Source: an uncultured Actinomycetes bacterium (GTDB lineage: Bacteria > Actinomycetota > Rubrobacteria > Rubrobacterales > Rubrobacteraceae). From it: a DNA stretch of 34,960 bases. Shown here piece by piece: positions 8,903 through 16,264 of the stretch. The stretch lies in the NCBI GenBank assembly GCA_937873125.1, contig CALMWA010000002.1, positions 1 to 34,960 on the forward strand, read 5' to 3'. Below the pieces are notes generated by a model, which made no database searches, had not been told where the DNA came from, and saw only the letters and a list, made by a program, of their open reading frames with translations. Position numbers and translations under genes: made by a program. Every line of letters begins with the position of its first letter. Within the stretch, counting starts at the first letter, position 1.

Positions 8903-10438
8903 ATGTGCGGCATTATCGGTGGATACGGGGGCGTGGACCCGGCGTCCGCGGCCCGCATGATGGACCGCATTTCCCACCGCGGCCCGGATGACGCCGGCAA
9001 GGTCGAGGTCGCCGGCAACGTCCTCGGACATCGCCGCCTCTCCATAGTGGACGTCGAGGGCGGCAAGCAGCCGCTCGCAACGCCCGATAAGAGCCTCTAC
9101 CTCGTCGGCAACGGCGAGGTGTACAACCATGAGGAGATCCGGGCGACCTTCAAGGACGGCGAACTCTCCACCCGCTCGGACAACGAAGTAGCCCTCCGGC
9201 TCGTCGCCGAGCGCGGCCCGGACGCCCTCTCCGAACTGCTCGGCATGTACGCTTTCCTCATCGCTGGCGAAGACGGGACCTTCATCGCCGCCCGCGATCC
9301 GGTCGGCATAAAGCCCCTGTACTGGGCGCGTAGCGAAACCAGCGACCACGTCCTCTTCGCCTCCGAGATGCAAGCCTTCGACGAGGAGTGGCAGGCCAGC
9401 GTCGAATCCTTCCCGCCCGGCCACTACTGGACCCCCGAGGACGGCCTCGTACGCTTCGCCGCCGCCGTCCCCCCTCCCGAAGACCTCGAACCGATAGACG
9501 GCCCGAGTGAGCCGGGAGCCCCGATACCCAACGTTATCCTGAAAAAGGTTCGGGAGCGCCTGATCCAGACCGTCGAGCGGCAGATGATGGGTGACGTTCC
9601 GGTGGGCGTCTTCCTCTCCGGCGGCCTGGACTCAAGCCTGGTCGCCGCCATAGCAGCGAACTGGTACCGGGAGTGTGGCGAGCGGCTAAAGACCTTCGCC
9701 GTTGGGCTCGAAGACTCGCCGGACCTGCTCGCCGCCCGCGCCGTCGCGGAGTACCTGGACACCGAGCACCACGAGAGCGTATACACACAGGAGGATGCCC
9801 TGCGAGTTCTGCCGGAGGTCGTCCGAACCATCGAGAGCTTCGACCCATCGCTGGTGCGGAGCGCGGTGCCGAATTACATCCTCGCGGAGTTCACCGCGAA
9901 ACACGTAAAGGTCGTGCTCACCGGCGAGGGGGCCGACGAGATCTTCGCCGGCTACGAATACCTGGAGGAGTTTCGCACGGAAGAAGACCTGCACGCCGAG
10001 CTGGTCCGCACCATCGAGGGTCTGCACGACCTGAACCTTCAGAGGGCGGATCGCGTCACGATGGCGCACGGGCTGGAGGCGCGGGTTCCATTTCTGGAGC
10101 TTGACATGATCTCCCTCGGACTATCCCTACCCGCCGGGTGGAAGCTCGCCGGCGAGGGCCAGCCGGAGAAACGTCTCCTGCGGCAAGCCTTCGACGGCTG
10201 GCTCCCCGACAACTTTCTCTGGCGCAAGAAGGCCCAGTTCGGCGACGGCTCCGGCGCGGCCTCCGTGCTCCAGCAACGCATGGAGGAGAGCGTTACAGGG
10301 GAAGAGTTCGAGCGCGAACGCTACGAGGTCGAGCCGCCGCTCCGCACCCGCGAGGAGGTCGCGTACTATCGCATCTTCGCGGACCACCTCGGAGAGATCC
10401 GTCCGAAGCACACCATCAGCCGCTTCGCCACCGCCTGA
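8903..10438 (+). CDS. asnB: Asparagine synthase, glutamine-hydrolysing
   Basis: The 511-residue protein begins MCGIIGGYGG, exposing Cys2, the class II glutamine amidotransferase nucleophile after Met removal. Further amidotransferase motifs are SHRGPDD, HRRLSIVD and GNGEVYNHEEI. The synthetase half has the pyrophosphate loop LSGGLDSS (238-245), GEGADEIFAGYEY and LEARVPFLE. It makes asparagine from aspartate, glutamine and ATP in the cytoplasm. Start support is good: AAGGAG lies at 8884-8889, 13 nt upstream. It is slightly shorter than E. coli AsnB (554). The upstream 193 bp shows no T-box specifier or AGGGTGG element, so no leader control was recognised. Confidence 0.96.
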   Translation: MCGIIGGYGGVDPASAARMMDRISHRGPDDAGKVEVAGNVLGHRRLSIVDVEGGKQPLATPDKSLYLVGNGEVYNHEEIRATFKDGELSTRSDNEVALRLVAERGPDALSELLGMYAFLIAGEDGTFIAARDPVGIKPLYWARSETSDHVLFASEMQAFDEEWQASVESFPPGHYWTPEDGLVRFAAAVPPPEDLEPIDGPSEPGAPIPNVILKKVRERLIQTVERQMMGDVPVGVFLSGGLDSSLVAAIAANWYRECGERLKTFAVGLEDSPDLLAARAVAEYLDTEHHESVYTQEDALRVLPEVVRTIESFDPSLVRSAVPNYILAEFTAKHVKVVLTGEGADEIFAGYEYLEEFRTEEDLHAELVRTIEGLHDLNLQRADRVTMAHGLEARVPFLELDMISLGLSLPAGWKLAGEGQPEKRLLRQAFDGWLPDNFLWRKKAQFGDGSGAASVLQQRMEESVTGEEFERERYEVEPPLRTREEVAYYRIFADHLGEIRPKHTISRFATA

Positions 10439-10482
10439 GATTACAATACTCCTCAGGGAAACCCGAGGAGAGGAGCAGCGCG

Positions 10483-11411
10483 ATGGCGAAAGCGGCCGGA
10501 GGTCCCGCAGCGGAGCAGGCGTTTCCGCCGCTGCCGTACGAGGCGTGGGAGGACAGCAAGGAGACGCTGCACCGCTACGCCCAGATAGTCGCGGCAAGAT
10601 CCGTCTGAGGTACACCCCGTTCAGGAACCACTGGTGGCACGTAACGCTCTACGTCGGCCCACGCGGCCTCACCACCGGCCCCATCCCCTACGGATATACG
10701 ACCTTCGACATATCCTTCGACCTCCTGGACAATCGTCTCGTAGTCTCCACCAGCGACGGCGGCGGATTCGCCTTCGCCCTGGACGACCTGCCCGTCGCCG
10801 GATTCTACCGCAAGCTCTTCGACGGCCTCCGGGCTCTGGGCATCGACGCCTCCATAAACCCCATGCCCTTTGACCTCGATGACGATGCCGCGCTGGACGA
10901 GAACGTCTTGCATTGCGTGTGCGACCGTGAGTACGCGCGGCGCTACTGGCGAGTGCTCGTGCAGGTGGATCAGGTCTTCAAACAGTTCTCCGGCCGCTTC
11001 CTCGGCAAACAGAGCCCGGTTCACCTCTTCTGGCATAGCTTCGACCTGGCCGTAACCCGCTTCTCCGAGCGGCGCATAGAGCAGCCCGAAAGCGTGGACC
11101 CCGTAACCCGCGAAGCCTACTCGCACGAGGTCATCAGCTTCGGCTTCTGGCCCGGAGACCGTAACGTCCGCGAGCCCACCTTCTACTCCTACACCGCCCC
11201 CGAACCGACCGGCCTCACCGCCGAGCCGCTAGAACCGGAAGCCGCGCACTGTACACCCGAAGGCGGCACGGCGCTCCTGCCATACGAAGCCGTGAGAACC
11301 AGCGAGTCCCCGAAAGAGACTCTTTTGAATTTCCTGGAGAGCGCGTATCAGGCCGGAGCGAAAACGGCGGTATGGGACGTCGATGCGCTCAGGTCTGGCG
11401 CCATTATTTGA
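10483..11411 (+). pseudogene. DUF5996 family protein, interrupted by an apparent one-base deletion
   Basis: Two frames together give one continuous DUF5996-like protein. The first starts at ATG 10483 behind GAGGAGAGGAG and reads FPPLPYEAWEDSKETLHRYA, then QIVA, ending at TGA 10606-10608. The second continues from about 10593 as GKIRLRYTPFRNHWWHVTLY and runs to 11411, including LVVSTSDGGGF and SPVHLFWHSFDLAVTRFS. Restoring one G in the GCGGC at 10591-10595 would rejoin them, so the gene is frameshifted in this sequence or there is an assembly error. The family's function is unknown. A 288-aa frame opening at ATG 10545 would lack the conserved N-terminal motif. The gene lies 44 bp after asnB, possibly in the same transcript. 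Confidence 0.8.
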
Positions 11412-11414
11412 GCG

Positions 11415-11434
11415 GGAGGCTACCTTCTGGCTCC
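11415..11434. terminator. Weak hairpin between convergent genes
   Basis: GGAGGC and GGCTCC pair at five of six positions around an 8-nt loop in the 27-bp gap between the DUF5996 stop and the regulator stop. There is no T-tract, so support is weak. Confidence 0.25.
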
Positions 11435-11438
11435 TGAT

Positions 11439-12080
11439 TCAGAGTCCGGCCTCGCGGGCGCGGCTGATGGCCTCCTTGCGATCGGCAGCCCGCAGCTTGG
11501 TCAGGATGTTGGAGACGTAGTTGGCGACCGTCTTGGCGCTCAGGGAGAGTAGACGCGCGATCTCGTCATTCGACGAACCCTTAGCCATAAGGTGCAGCAT
11601 CTCCCGCTCGCGGTCAGTCAGCGTGGGGAAGGCTTCTCGCGGCACCGTGGGATGTGAGGTAGTGAAGAAGTCCGTCAGGCGGGCGGCGACACCGGGGCTG
11701 AAGACCGCGCCGCCCCTTCCCACCGCGCGGATCGCGCCGAGCACGTCGTCCTTCGCGGCGTCCTTGAGGACGTATCCTCGCGCGCCGGCGCGCATCGCGG
11801 TGAAGACCGAGGCGTCATCCTCGAACATCGTCACCATCAGGATGCGAACCTGCGAATGGTCCGCCAGGATGCGCCGGGTGGCCTCTATACCGCTTATACC
11901 GGGCATCTTGATGTCCATGAGCACCACGTCCGGTTGAAGCTCCTCCACCCGCTCGACAGCTTCCTCGCCCGTCGTGGCTTCGCCCACCACCTCGATATCC
12001 GGCTGGGTAGAGAGGAGCCCCGTCATCCCGTGGCGGAAGAGGGGATGGTCGTCGGCGATCAGAACACGCAACGGCTCCAT
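11439..12080 (-). CDS. Response regulator, NarL/LuxR family (pair 1)
   Basis: The 213-residue regulator has a receiver domain (MEPLRVLIADDHPLFRHG) with phospho-acceptor Asp56 in VVLMDIKMP, Thr84 and Lys106. A LuxR-type helix-turn-helix follows (LTDREREMLHLMAKGSSNDE, SAKTVANYVSNILTKL). The ATG at 12080 is preferred over longer in-frame starts: it opens exactly at the receiver domain and has GGAGAAGGAG just upstream, formed by the last codons of the kinase gene. Only 4 nt separate the kinase stop from this ATG, so the two are translationally coupled. The close paralogue at 15614-16261 suggests tandem duplication of the pair. Confidence 0.95.
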   Translation of the reverse strand: MEPLRVLIADDHPLFRHGMTGLLSTQPDIEVVGEATTGEEAVERVEELQPDVVLMDIKMPGISGIEATRRILADHSQVRILMVTMFEDDASVFTAMRAGARGYVLKDAAKDDVLGAIRAVGRGGAVFSPGVAARLTDFFTTSHPTVPREAFPTLTDREREMLHLMAKGSSNDEIARLLSLSAKTVANYVSNILTKLRAADRKEAISRAREAGL

Positions 12081-12084
12081 CGTT

Positions 12085-14232
12085 CTACTCCTTCTCCGAT
12101 TGGACGGACCGTCTATCCAGCGGCAGCCGGGCGAAAACTCTCGTGCCGGTCGGCGAGGCGCGATCGATCTGACAGACACCTCCAAGCTCGGTGGCACGCT
12201 CGTGCATGGAGCGCAGACCGACACCAAACTCCGGCGACTGCGGCAGCCCGACGCCGTCGTCTACGATCTCGACCTCGAGCACCTGACTCTCGGGGCAGGC
12301 GAGTCGGACGGCGCATGTCCCGGCTCCGGCGTGGCGAACGACGTTCATCAGAGCCTCCTGGACGATCCGGTACGCAGCAACCTCGACCGCCGCCGGCAAC
12401 TCCGGCGGGAGTCCCGAAGCTTCGACCGTTATCTGAAGACCCCCGCTCTCCTTGGATGCGTTGTACCGGGCGGCGCGTTGCCGGATCGCTTCGGTCAGCC
12501 CAAGCTCGTCCAGGGTCGGAGGTCGGAGGTCGTAGACGAGACGACGCACCTCTCCAACGGTACTCCGGATCTCCGTCTGGAGCTCCGCGTTGAGTGCTAG
12601 GGCTTTTGTGGTATCGGTTGAGATCAACTCCCCCACCGTGGCGGTTGCGAGGCCGAGTGCGGCCAGCGTCGGGGCCAGCTCGTCGTGCAGGTCCCGCCTG
12701 AGCCGCCGCCGCTCTTCCTCACGGTCGAGCACCAGCCTCTCGCGCGAGCGCCGGAGGTCCTCCATCACGCGCACGCCGTGTACGGCCACTCCAGCGTGGT
12801 GCGCCAGGTCGTTCAGCAGACGCCTATCGGCGGCGGAGAACTCCTCGCCCGGTGCTCGCGGGCCGAGCAGTAACTCGCCCACAGCCTCTCCCTGATAGGA
12901 GAGCGGCAGACGTAGCGGATCGGCGGGTGGCTCTCCGGAGGCCGCGGCGACCTCGAACCCGTTGTCCCGAGGAAGCGTGATAGCGGCGTAGGGCAGCTTG
13001 AGCGCTTCCCGGACGGTCTCGACTATGGTCGGCAGCACGTCATCGGGAGCGAGGACGGTCTCCAGGCGCTGACCGAGGCGCGACACCACAGCGTAAGGAT
13101 CGTCGCGTTCGCCGTACATCAAGCGGTTGACGGCCCTTTGCAGCCGGTCGCGTAGCGGTTGGAATAGTACGGCTACGACCCCGGTAGCCAGAAGCGAGAT
13201 GAGCAGATTGCCGCCCGTCTGGAACAAAGCGCCCAGGTAGCCTACGACAAGGACGTAGATACTGACGACGCACACCGTGAGCGCACCGTAGACGAGGGTG
13301 CGGTTGATGACTACGTCTATCTCGTAGAGGCGATAACGCAAGATCGCTATGCCTACGGCCACGGGTACACCGGCGTAGCTCAAGGTCACGGCGTCCTCTA
13401 AGAGGTTCACCCAGAGCCGATCGACACCTCCAGCGTCATCTGACAAGATGTTGGCCGGGATTACGTAAGAGGAGATCCCTAATCCTAAGATCGAGGCGGC
13501 GAAGGCTAGCCACTTGATCTGCGCTCGCTGCTCACCCCCAGAATGAAGGAAGCGCAGCACCAAGCTTACAGCCGAGGCTAGAATGCACAGGGGGAGCAGC
13601 AGCATAACGCCTAGCGTCGCGTCCGCTACCCAAGGGTACTGCTCTAGCCCGAACGGGTTGCGTATCCCAGGGAGGCCGTCCATCGGCCCGGGGCTGAGGG
13701 CGAAGCCTGCGCTCGCCAAGATGATCACCGCTCCCGAGAGCCAGGCAAGGGGGCGCCACCTTCTCGAAGGAAGCCTCCCATCGGGGAACAGCAGGATCAG
13801 ATAGATGCCCAACATCCCCACGGCGAGCACCCACATCCACTCCCCCAGAGAGCCGATCGCCGCCGGGAAGGGAACCGAGCCGGGCCTCGCCACCAGACCG
13901 TACAACCCGTAGTAGGTGCTTATGAGCATGATCATCCAGATGATGCCGACGGCCAAGCAGATCCAGCCTATGGGGTTCTCGGGCCGCTTGGAGGCTATCA
14001 GAGCGCCCACTAGGGGGAAGGCGAGGAAGGGCAGCAAGAAGATGAGCACGCCGCTGTAGCCGCCTGTGCCCCAAGAACTGGGAGGCTGCACGGATCCGGT
14101 GGCGACGTAAAGCACGATGCTCGCAGCGCACAGGAGGAGCGAGAGACCGGCAAGCGACCAAGCCAGACGAGCGGCGGCGCGGCGGCCCATCCCACCAACT
14201 CTTTGACCCTGGTTTTTTGCCCCTTTTGTCAC
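12085..14232 (-). CDS. Multi-pass membrane histidine kinase (pair 1)
   Basis: The N-terminal ~360 residues hold about ten hydrophobic segments (roughly 26-46, 60-80, 88-113, 131-150, 162-180, 205-228, 239-261, 279-298, 312-338, 342-358), with an LLFPDGRLPSRRW motif after the fourth. A GAF-like region (about 390-490) precedes HisKA_3 with His516 in RRDLHDELAP, then HATPase_c (VQEALMNVVRHAG, VDDGVGLP, GVGLRSMHERA). It should autophosphorylate and signal to the downstream-encoded regulator; the stimulus is unknown. The longest frame starts at GTG 14232. ATG 14190, just ahead of the first membrane segment and preceded by GGTGGG, is a good alternative and fits the promoter at 14239-14262 better. 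Confidence 0.93.
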   Translation of the reverse strand: MTKGAKNQGQRVGGMGRRAAARLAWSLAGLSLLLCAASIVLYVATGSVQPPSSWGTGGYSGVLIFLLPFLAFPLVGALIASKRPENPIGWICLAVGIIWMIMLISTYYGLYGLVARPGSVPFPAAIGSLGEWMWVLAVGMLGIYLILLFPDGRLPSRRWRPLAWLSGAVIILASAGFALSPGPMDGLPGIRNPFGLEQYPWVADATLGVMLLLPLCILASAVSLVLRFLHSGGEQRAQIKWLAFAASILGLGISSYVIPANILSDDAGGVDRLWVNLLEDAVTLSYAGVPVAVGIAILRYRLYEIDVVINRTLVYGALTVCVVSIYVLVVGYLGALFQTGGNLLISLLATGVVAVLFQPLRDRLQRAVNRLMYGERDDPYAVVSRLGQRLETVLAPDDVLPTIVETVREALKLPYAAITLPRDNGFEVAAASGEPPADPLRLPLSYQGEAVGELLLGPRAPGEEFSAADRRLLNDLAHHAGVAVHGVRVMEDLRRSRERLVLDREEERRRLRRDLHDELAPTLAALGLATATVGELISTDTTKALALNAELQTEIRSTVGEVRRLVYDLRPPTLDELGLTEAIRQRAARYNASKESGGLQITVEASGLPPELPAAVEVAAYRIVQEALMNVVRHAGAGTCAVRLACPESQVLEVEIVDDGVGLPQSPEFGVGLRSMHERATELGGVCQIDRASPTGTRVFARLPLDRRSVQSEKE

Positions 14233-14238
14233 AACTTC

Positions 14239-14262
14239 ACTCTACCGGAAGACGGTCTTCCG
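14239..14262 (-). promoter_or_regulatory. Promoter/operator-like element upstream of kinase 1
   Basis: On the minus strand a TAGAGT box (14239-14244) is preceded by a perfect 8-bp-arm palindrome, CGGAAGAC-C-GTCTTCCG (14246-14262). The TAGAGT box and the GGAAGAC/CTTCC sequence next to it recur upstream of the genes at 15478 and 19177. If TAGAGT is the -10, transcription would begin near 14232, so translation is either leaderless from GTG 14232 or starts at ATG 14190. Confidence 0.5.
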
Positions 14263-14421
14263 AGCGTAACATGTGCCATAGCACTCGGGCTTCCGCCTGC
14301 GACTCTTCCGGGATCGCGGCGTGTGCGCCCATCCCCTACGTCGATAGCGATCCCGGCTGCCAAGGCAATGCACGTTACCCGTAACTGGCTATGGGCGTGC
14401 TGTGCGCCCTGGGGGAGGAAA

Positions 14422-15042
14422 TCAGGTAGACGCGGGCACGGCGACGACCTGCGGCACCCCGCGGAGGAGGCGCAGGCCGAGCCAGACCAGAGGTACGACG
14501 GCGAGGGTCTCGGCGACGTGGCTGACGAGCTGAATGCTGCCGATGTGCCCGACCGGCCAGATGATTGCGCCGATCCCCAGCAGTGCCGCCACCCAGGTTG
14601 GCGCCGAGCGGGTCCGGAAGAGGCCGACGCCGAGGGTCAGCAGCGAGACCGGGAAAAGGATACCGAAGATGACGAGGACCGGGAAGACCCGCCCCTCGGT
14701 GACCTCCATGATGGCCGCCATCATCGCCTCGGACGTGCCCGCCGTGCGCGCCGCCCACTCGTGAAACAGGGCCGCTTGGAAGGTGGCCCCGCCAACGCAG
14801 CCGGCCGCGATGAGCAGGCCGACGACGACCGACAGGCGCGGCGCGCGCTGACGCAACAACCGCGCGATCCCGAGAAGTCCTGGGATGAGCAAGGCGTAGC
14901 TGACCAGGCCGAAGACCCCGGCCCAGAAGAGCCGTCCCGAGTAGTCGAAGTGCGTAGTCGGCGCCCACAGCAGCGCCCCGGCGATCAGGCACACGCCCGC
15001 GACTTTCTCCTGCAGCCGGTCGGCCAGCGCTGTCCCTTCCAT
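14422..15042 (-). CDS. Small multi-pass membrane protein of unknown function
   Basis: This 206-residue protein is not assigned to a family with confidence. It shows about six hydrophobic segments (CLIAGALLWAP, FWAGVFGLVSYALLIPGLLG, VVVGLLIAAGCVGG, VFPVLVIFGILFPVSLL, WVAALLGIGAIIWPVG and VVPLVWLGLRLL) and short loops, without catalytic motifs or a signal peptide. The ATG at 15042 has GAAGGAAGG about 6 nt upstream. It lies between kinase 1 and the gene ending at 15113, on the same strand. Together with the genes at 15113-15478 and 18497-19177 it forms a set of small membrane proteins around the two signalling pairs, so it may be an output or sensory partner; that is inference from position. Confidence 0.8.
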   Translation of the reverse strand: MEGTALADRLQEKVAGVCLIAGALLWAPTTHFDYSGRLFWAGVFGLVSYALLIPGLLGIARLLRQRAPRLSVVVGLLIAAGCVGGATFQAALFHEWAARTAGTSEAMMAAIMEVTEGRVFPVLVIFGILFPVSLLTLGVGLFRTRSAPTWVAALLGIGAIIWPVGHIGSIQLVSHVAETLAVVPLVWLGLRLLRGVPQVVAVPAST

Positions 15043-15112
15043 AGTGAACCTTCCTTCATGTTTGCATACGTCGGTGCAAGGGGATGGCGTGCGCCCGTCC
15101 CCCGGTCACTCG

Positions 15113-15478
15113 TCACGTGCCGCGTTTGTATGCCCGCCGCGAGTTGGGCAGCACTACCAGCAAGATGATCAAGGCGGCACTCGCAACTACAACCGTTGCA
15201 AGGACTCCCAGCAGGGCGCTCGACGGCGCGATGAGCCCTGGCGATGCTAAGAGTATGGCGAGCACGCAAAGGACAATGGCGAGCCACATACTCCACCTCT
15301 TGTGCGTCCACAGCCCGTAGGCGACGACGAGGCCGACCACGCCCCACACAACGTTCGAGTAAACGACCAACGCTGGTACCCCCTCCGTCGGCAACAACGG
15401 GAATATGAGGTACAGCACGCTAAGCAGCGCGAGCAAGACGACGGCGACGGTGACTGGCACCGGTCGTTTAGTGTTCAC
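15113..15478 (-). CDS. Small four-helix membrane protein of unknown function
   Basis: The 121-residue protein has four hydrophobic segments (TVAVVLLALLSVLYLIFPLL; NVVWGVVGLVVAYGLW; MWLAIVLCVLAILL; LLGVLATVVVASAALIILL) and a basic C-terminal tail (NSRRAYKRGT). GTG 15478 is chosen because AAGGAGG stands 7 nt upstream and the reading begins with VNTKRPVP just before the first helix. A longer frame to 15565 would run through the conserved regulatory element and has no ribosome site. No family was recognised. A ~55-bp element shared with the gene at 19177 lies 41-98 bp upstream, pointing to common regulation. Confidence 0.82.
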   Translation of the reverse strand: MNTKRPVPVTVAVVLLALLSVLYLIFPLLPTEGVPALVVYSNVVWGVVGLVVAYGLWTHKRWSMWLAIVLCVLAILLASPGLIAPSSALLGVLATVVVASAALIILLVVLPNSRRAYKRGT

Positions 15479-15518
15479 AGTTCTTCCTCCTTGGTGAGTT
15501 TTTGGACTCCATAGCGTC

Positions 15519-15576
15519 ACTCTAGCTGGGGGCCTTTCCCAGGAGGTAGGGGAAGGTCTTCCCAAATTCCGGGAAT
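15519..15576 (-). promoter_or_regulatory. Shared operator/promoter element, copy A
   Basis: The plus strand reads ACTCTAG, 8 nt, then CTTTCCCAGGAGGTAG (15534-15549), then GG.AAGG and TTCCCAAA with a palindrome AATTCC-G-GGAATT (15565-15577). The 16-bp core is identical to one at 19267-19282 with the same spacing to ACTCTAG. TTCCC/GGGAA inverted repeats occur within it. On the coding (minus) strand, ACTCTA reads TAGAGT, a plausible -10 about 41 bp before the GTG start. It could be the binding site of one of the neighbouring response regulators. Confidence 0.6.
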
Positions 15577-15613
15577 TTTCGTGGGAGCTTTCGCCCGGCT
15601 TTACAGGCCCCGG

Positions 15614-16261
15614 CTAGCCTCGCCCCAGGCCGGCCTCACGGGCGCGAATAATGGCCTGGGCGCGGTCGGCGACCTGGAGCTTGGTGAAGATGTTAGAGAC
15701 GTAGTTTCCGACGGTTTTCGTGCTGAGAGAGAGATGCCGGGCGATGGAGGGGTTGGGATGACCCTGCGCGATGAGGTTCAGGATCTCACGTTCCCGATCG
15801 GTGAGCGTCGGGAAGACCTGCGGCGGTGTGGGATGCGGCGCGGCGAAGTAGGAGAGTACGCGCTCCGCGACGGCCGGGCTGAATATGGCGTCTCCGCGGC
15901 CGACGGCCTGGATCGCTCGCACCAGCTCCTCCTCGTCGGCGTCCTTGAGGACGTAACCGCGCGCGCCGGCCCGCAGCGCCATGAAGACCGAGTCGTCGTC
16001 CTCGAATAACGTGACGATCAGGACCCGAACGCTCGGACTCCCGTGCAAGATCTCGCGCGTCGCCTCTATGCCGCCCCTGCCGGGCATCTGAAGGTCCATA
16101 AGAACCACGTCCGGCTGAAGTGCCTCCACGCGCGCGACGGCTTCCTCGCCCGTCGCCGCCTCCCCGACGACCTCGAAGTCCGGTATCGAAGAGAGCAAGG
16201 AGATCACACCCTTCCGAAACAACGGGTGGTCCTCGGCAACCAGTATCCGCAGCGTCTCCAC
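15614..16261 (-). CDS. Response regulator, NarL/LuxR family (pair 2)
   Basis: The 215-residue regulator opens METLRILVAEDHPLFRKG and carries phospho-acceptor Asp56 in VVLMDLQMP, Thr84 and Lys106. A C-terminal LuxR-type DNA-binding domain follows (LTDREREILNLIAQGHPNPS, TKTVGNYVSNIFTKL). It starts with GTG, with AGGGAGG 8 nt upstream; the kinase stop is 3 nt before it, so kinase and regulator are coupled. It is a close paralogue of the regulator at 11439-12080: the two share receiver-domain blocks and helix-turn-helix spacing. The recognition helices differ, so the regulators may have distinct or partly overlapping targets. Confidence 0.95.
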   Translation of the reverse strand: METLRILVAEDHPLFRKGVISLLSSIPDFEVVGEAATGEEAVARVEALQPDVVLMDLQMPGRGGIEATREILHGSPSVRVLIVTLFEDDDSVFMALRAGARGYVLKDADEEELVRAIQAVGRGDAIFSPAVAERVLSYFAAPHPTPPQVFPTLTDREREILNLIAQGHPNPSIARHLSLSTKTVGNYVSNIFTKLQVADRAQAIIRAREAGLGRG

Positions 16262-16264
16262 CCG

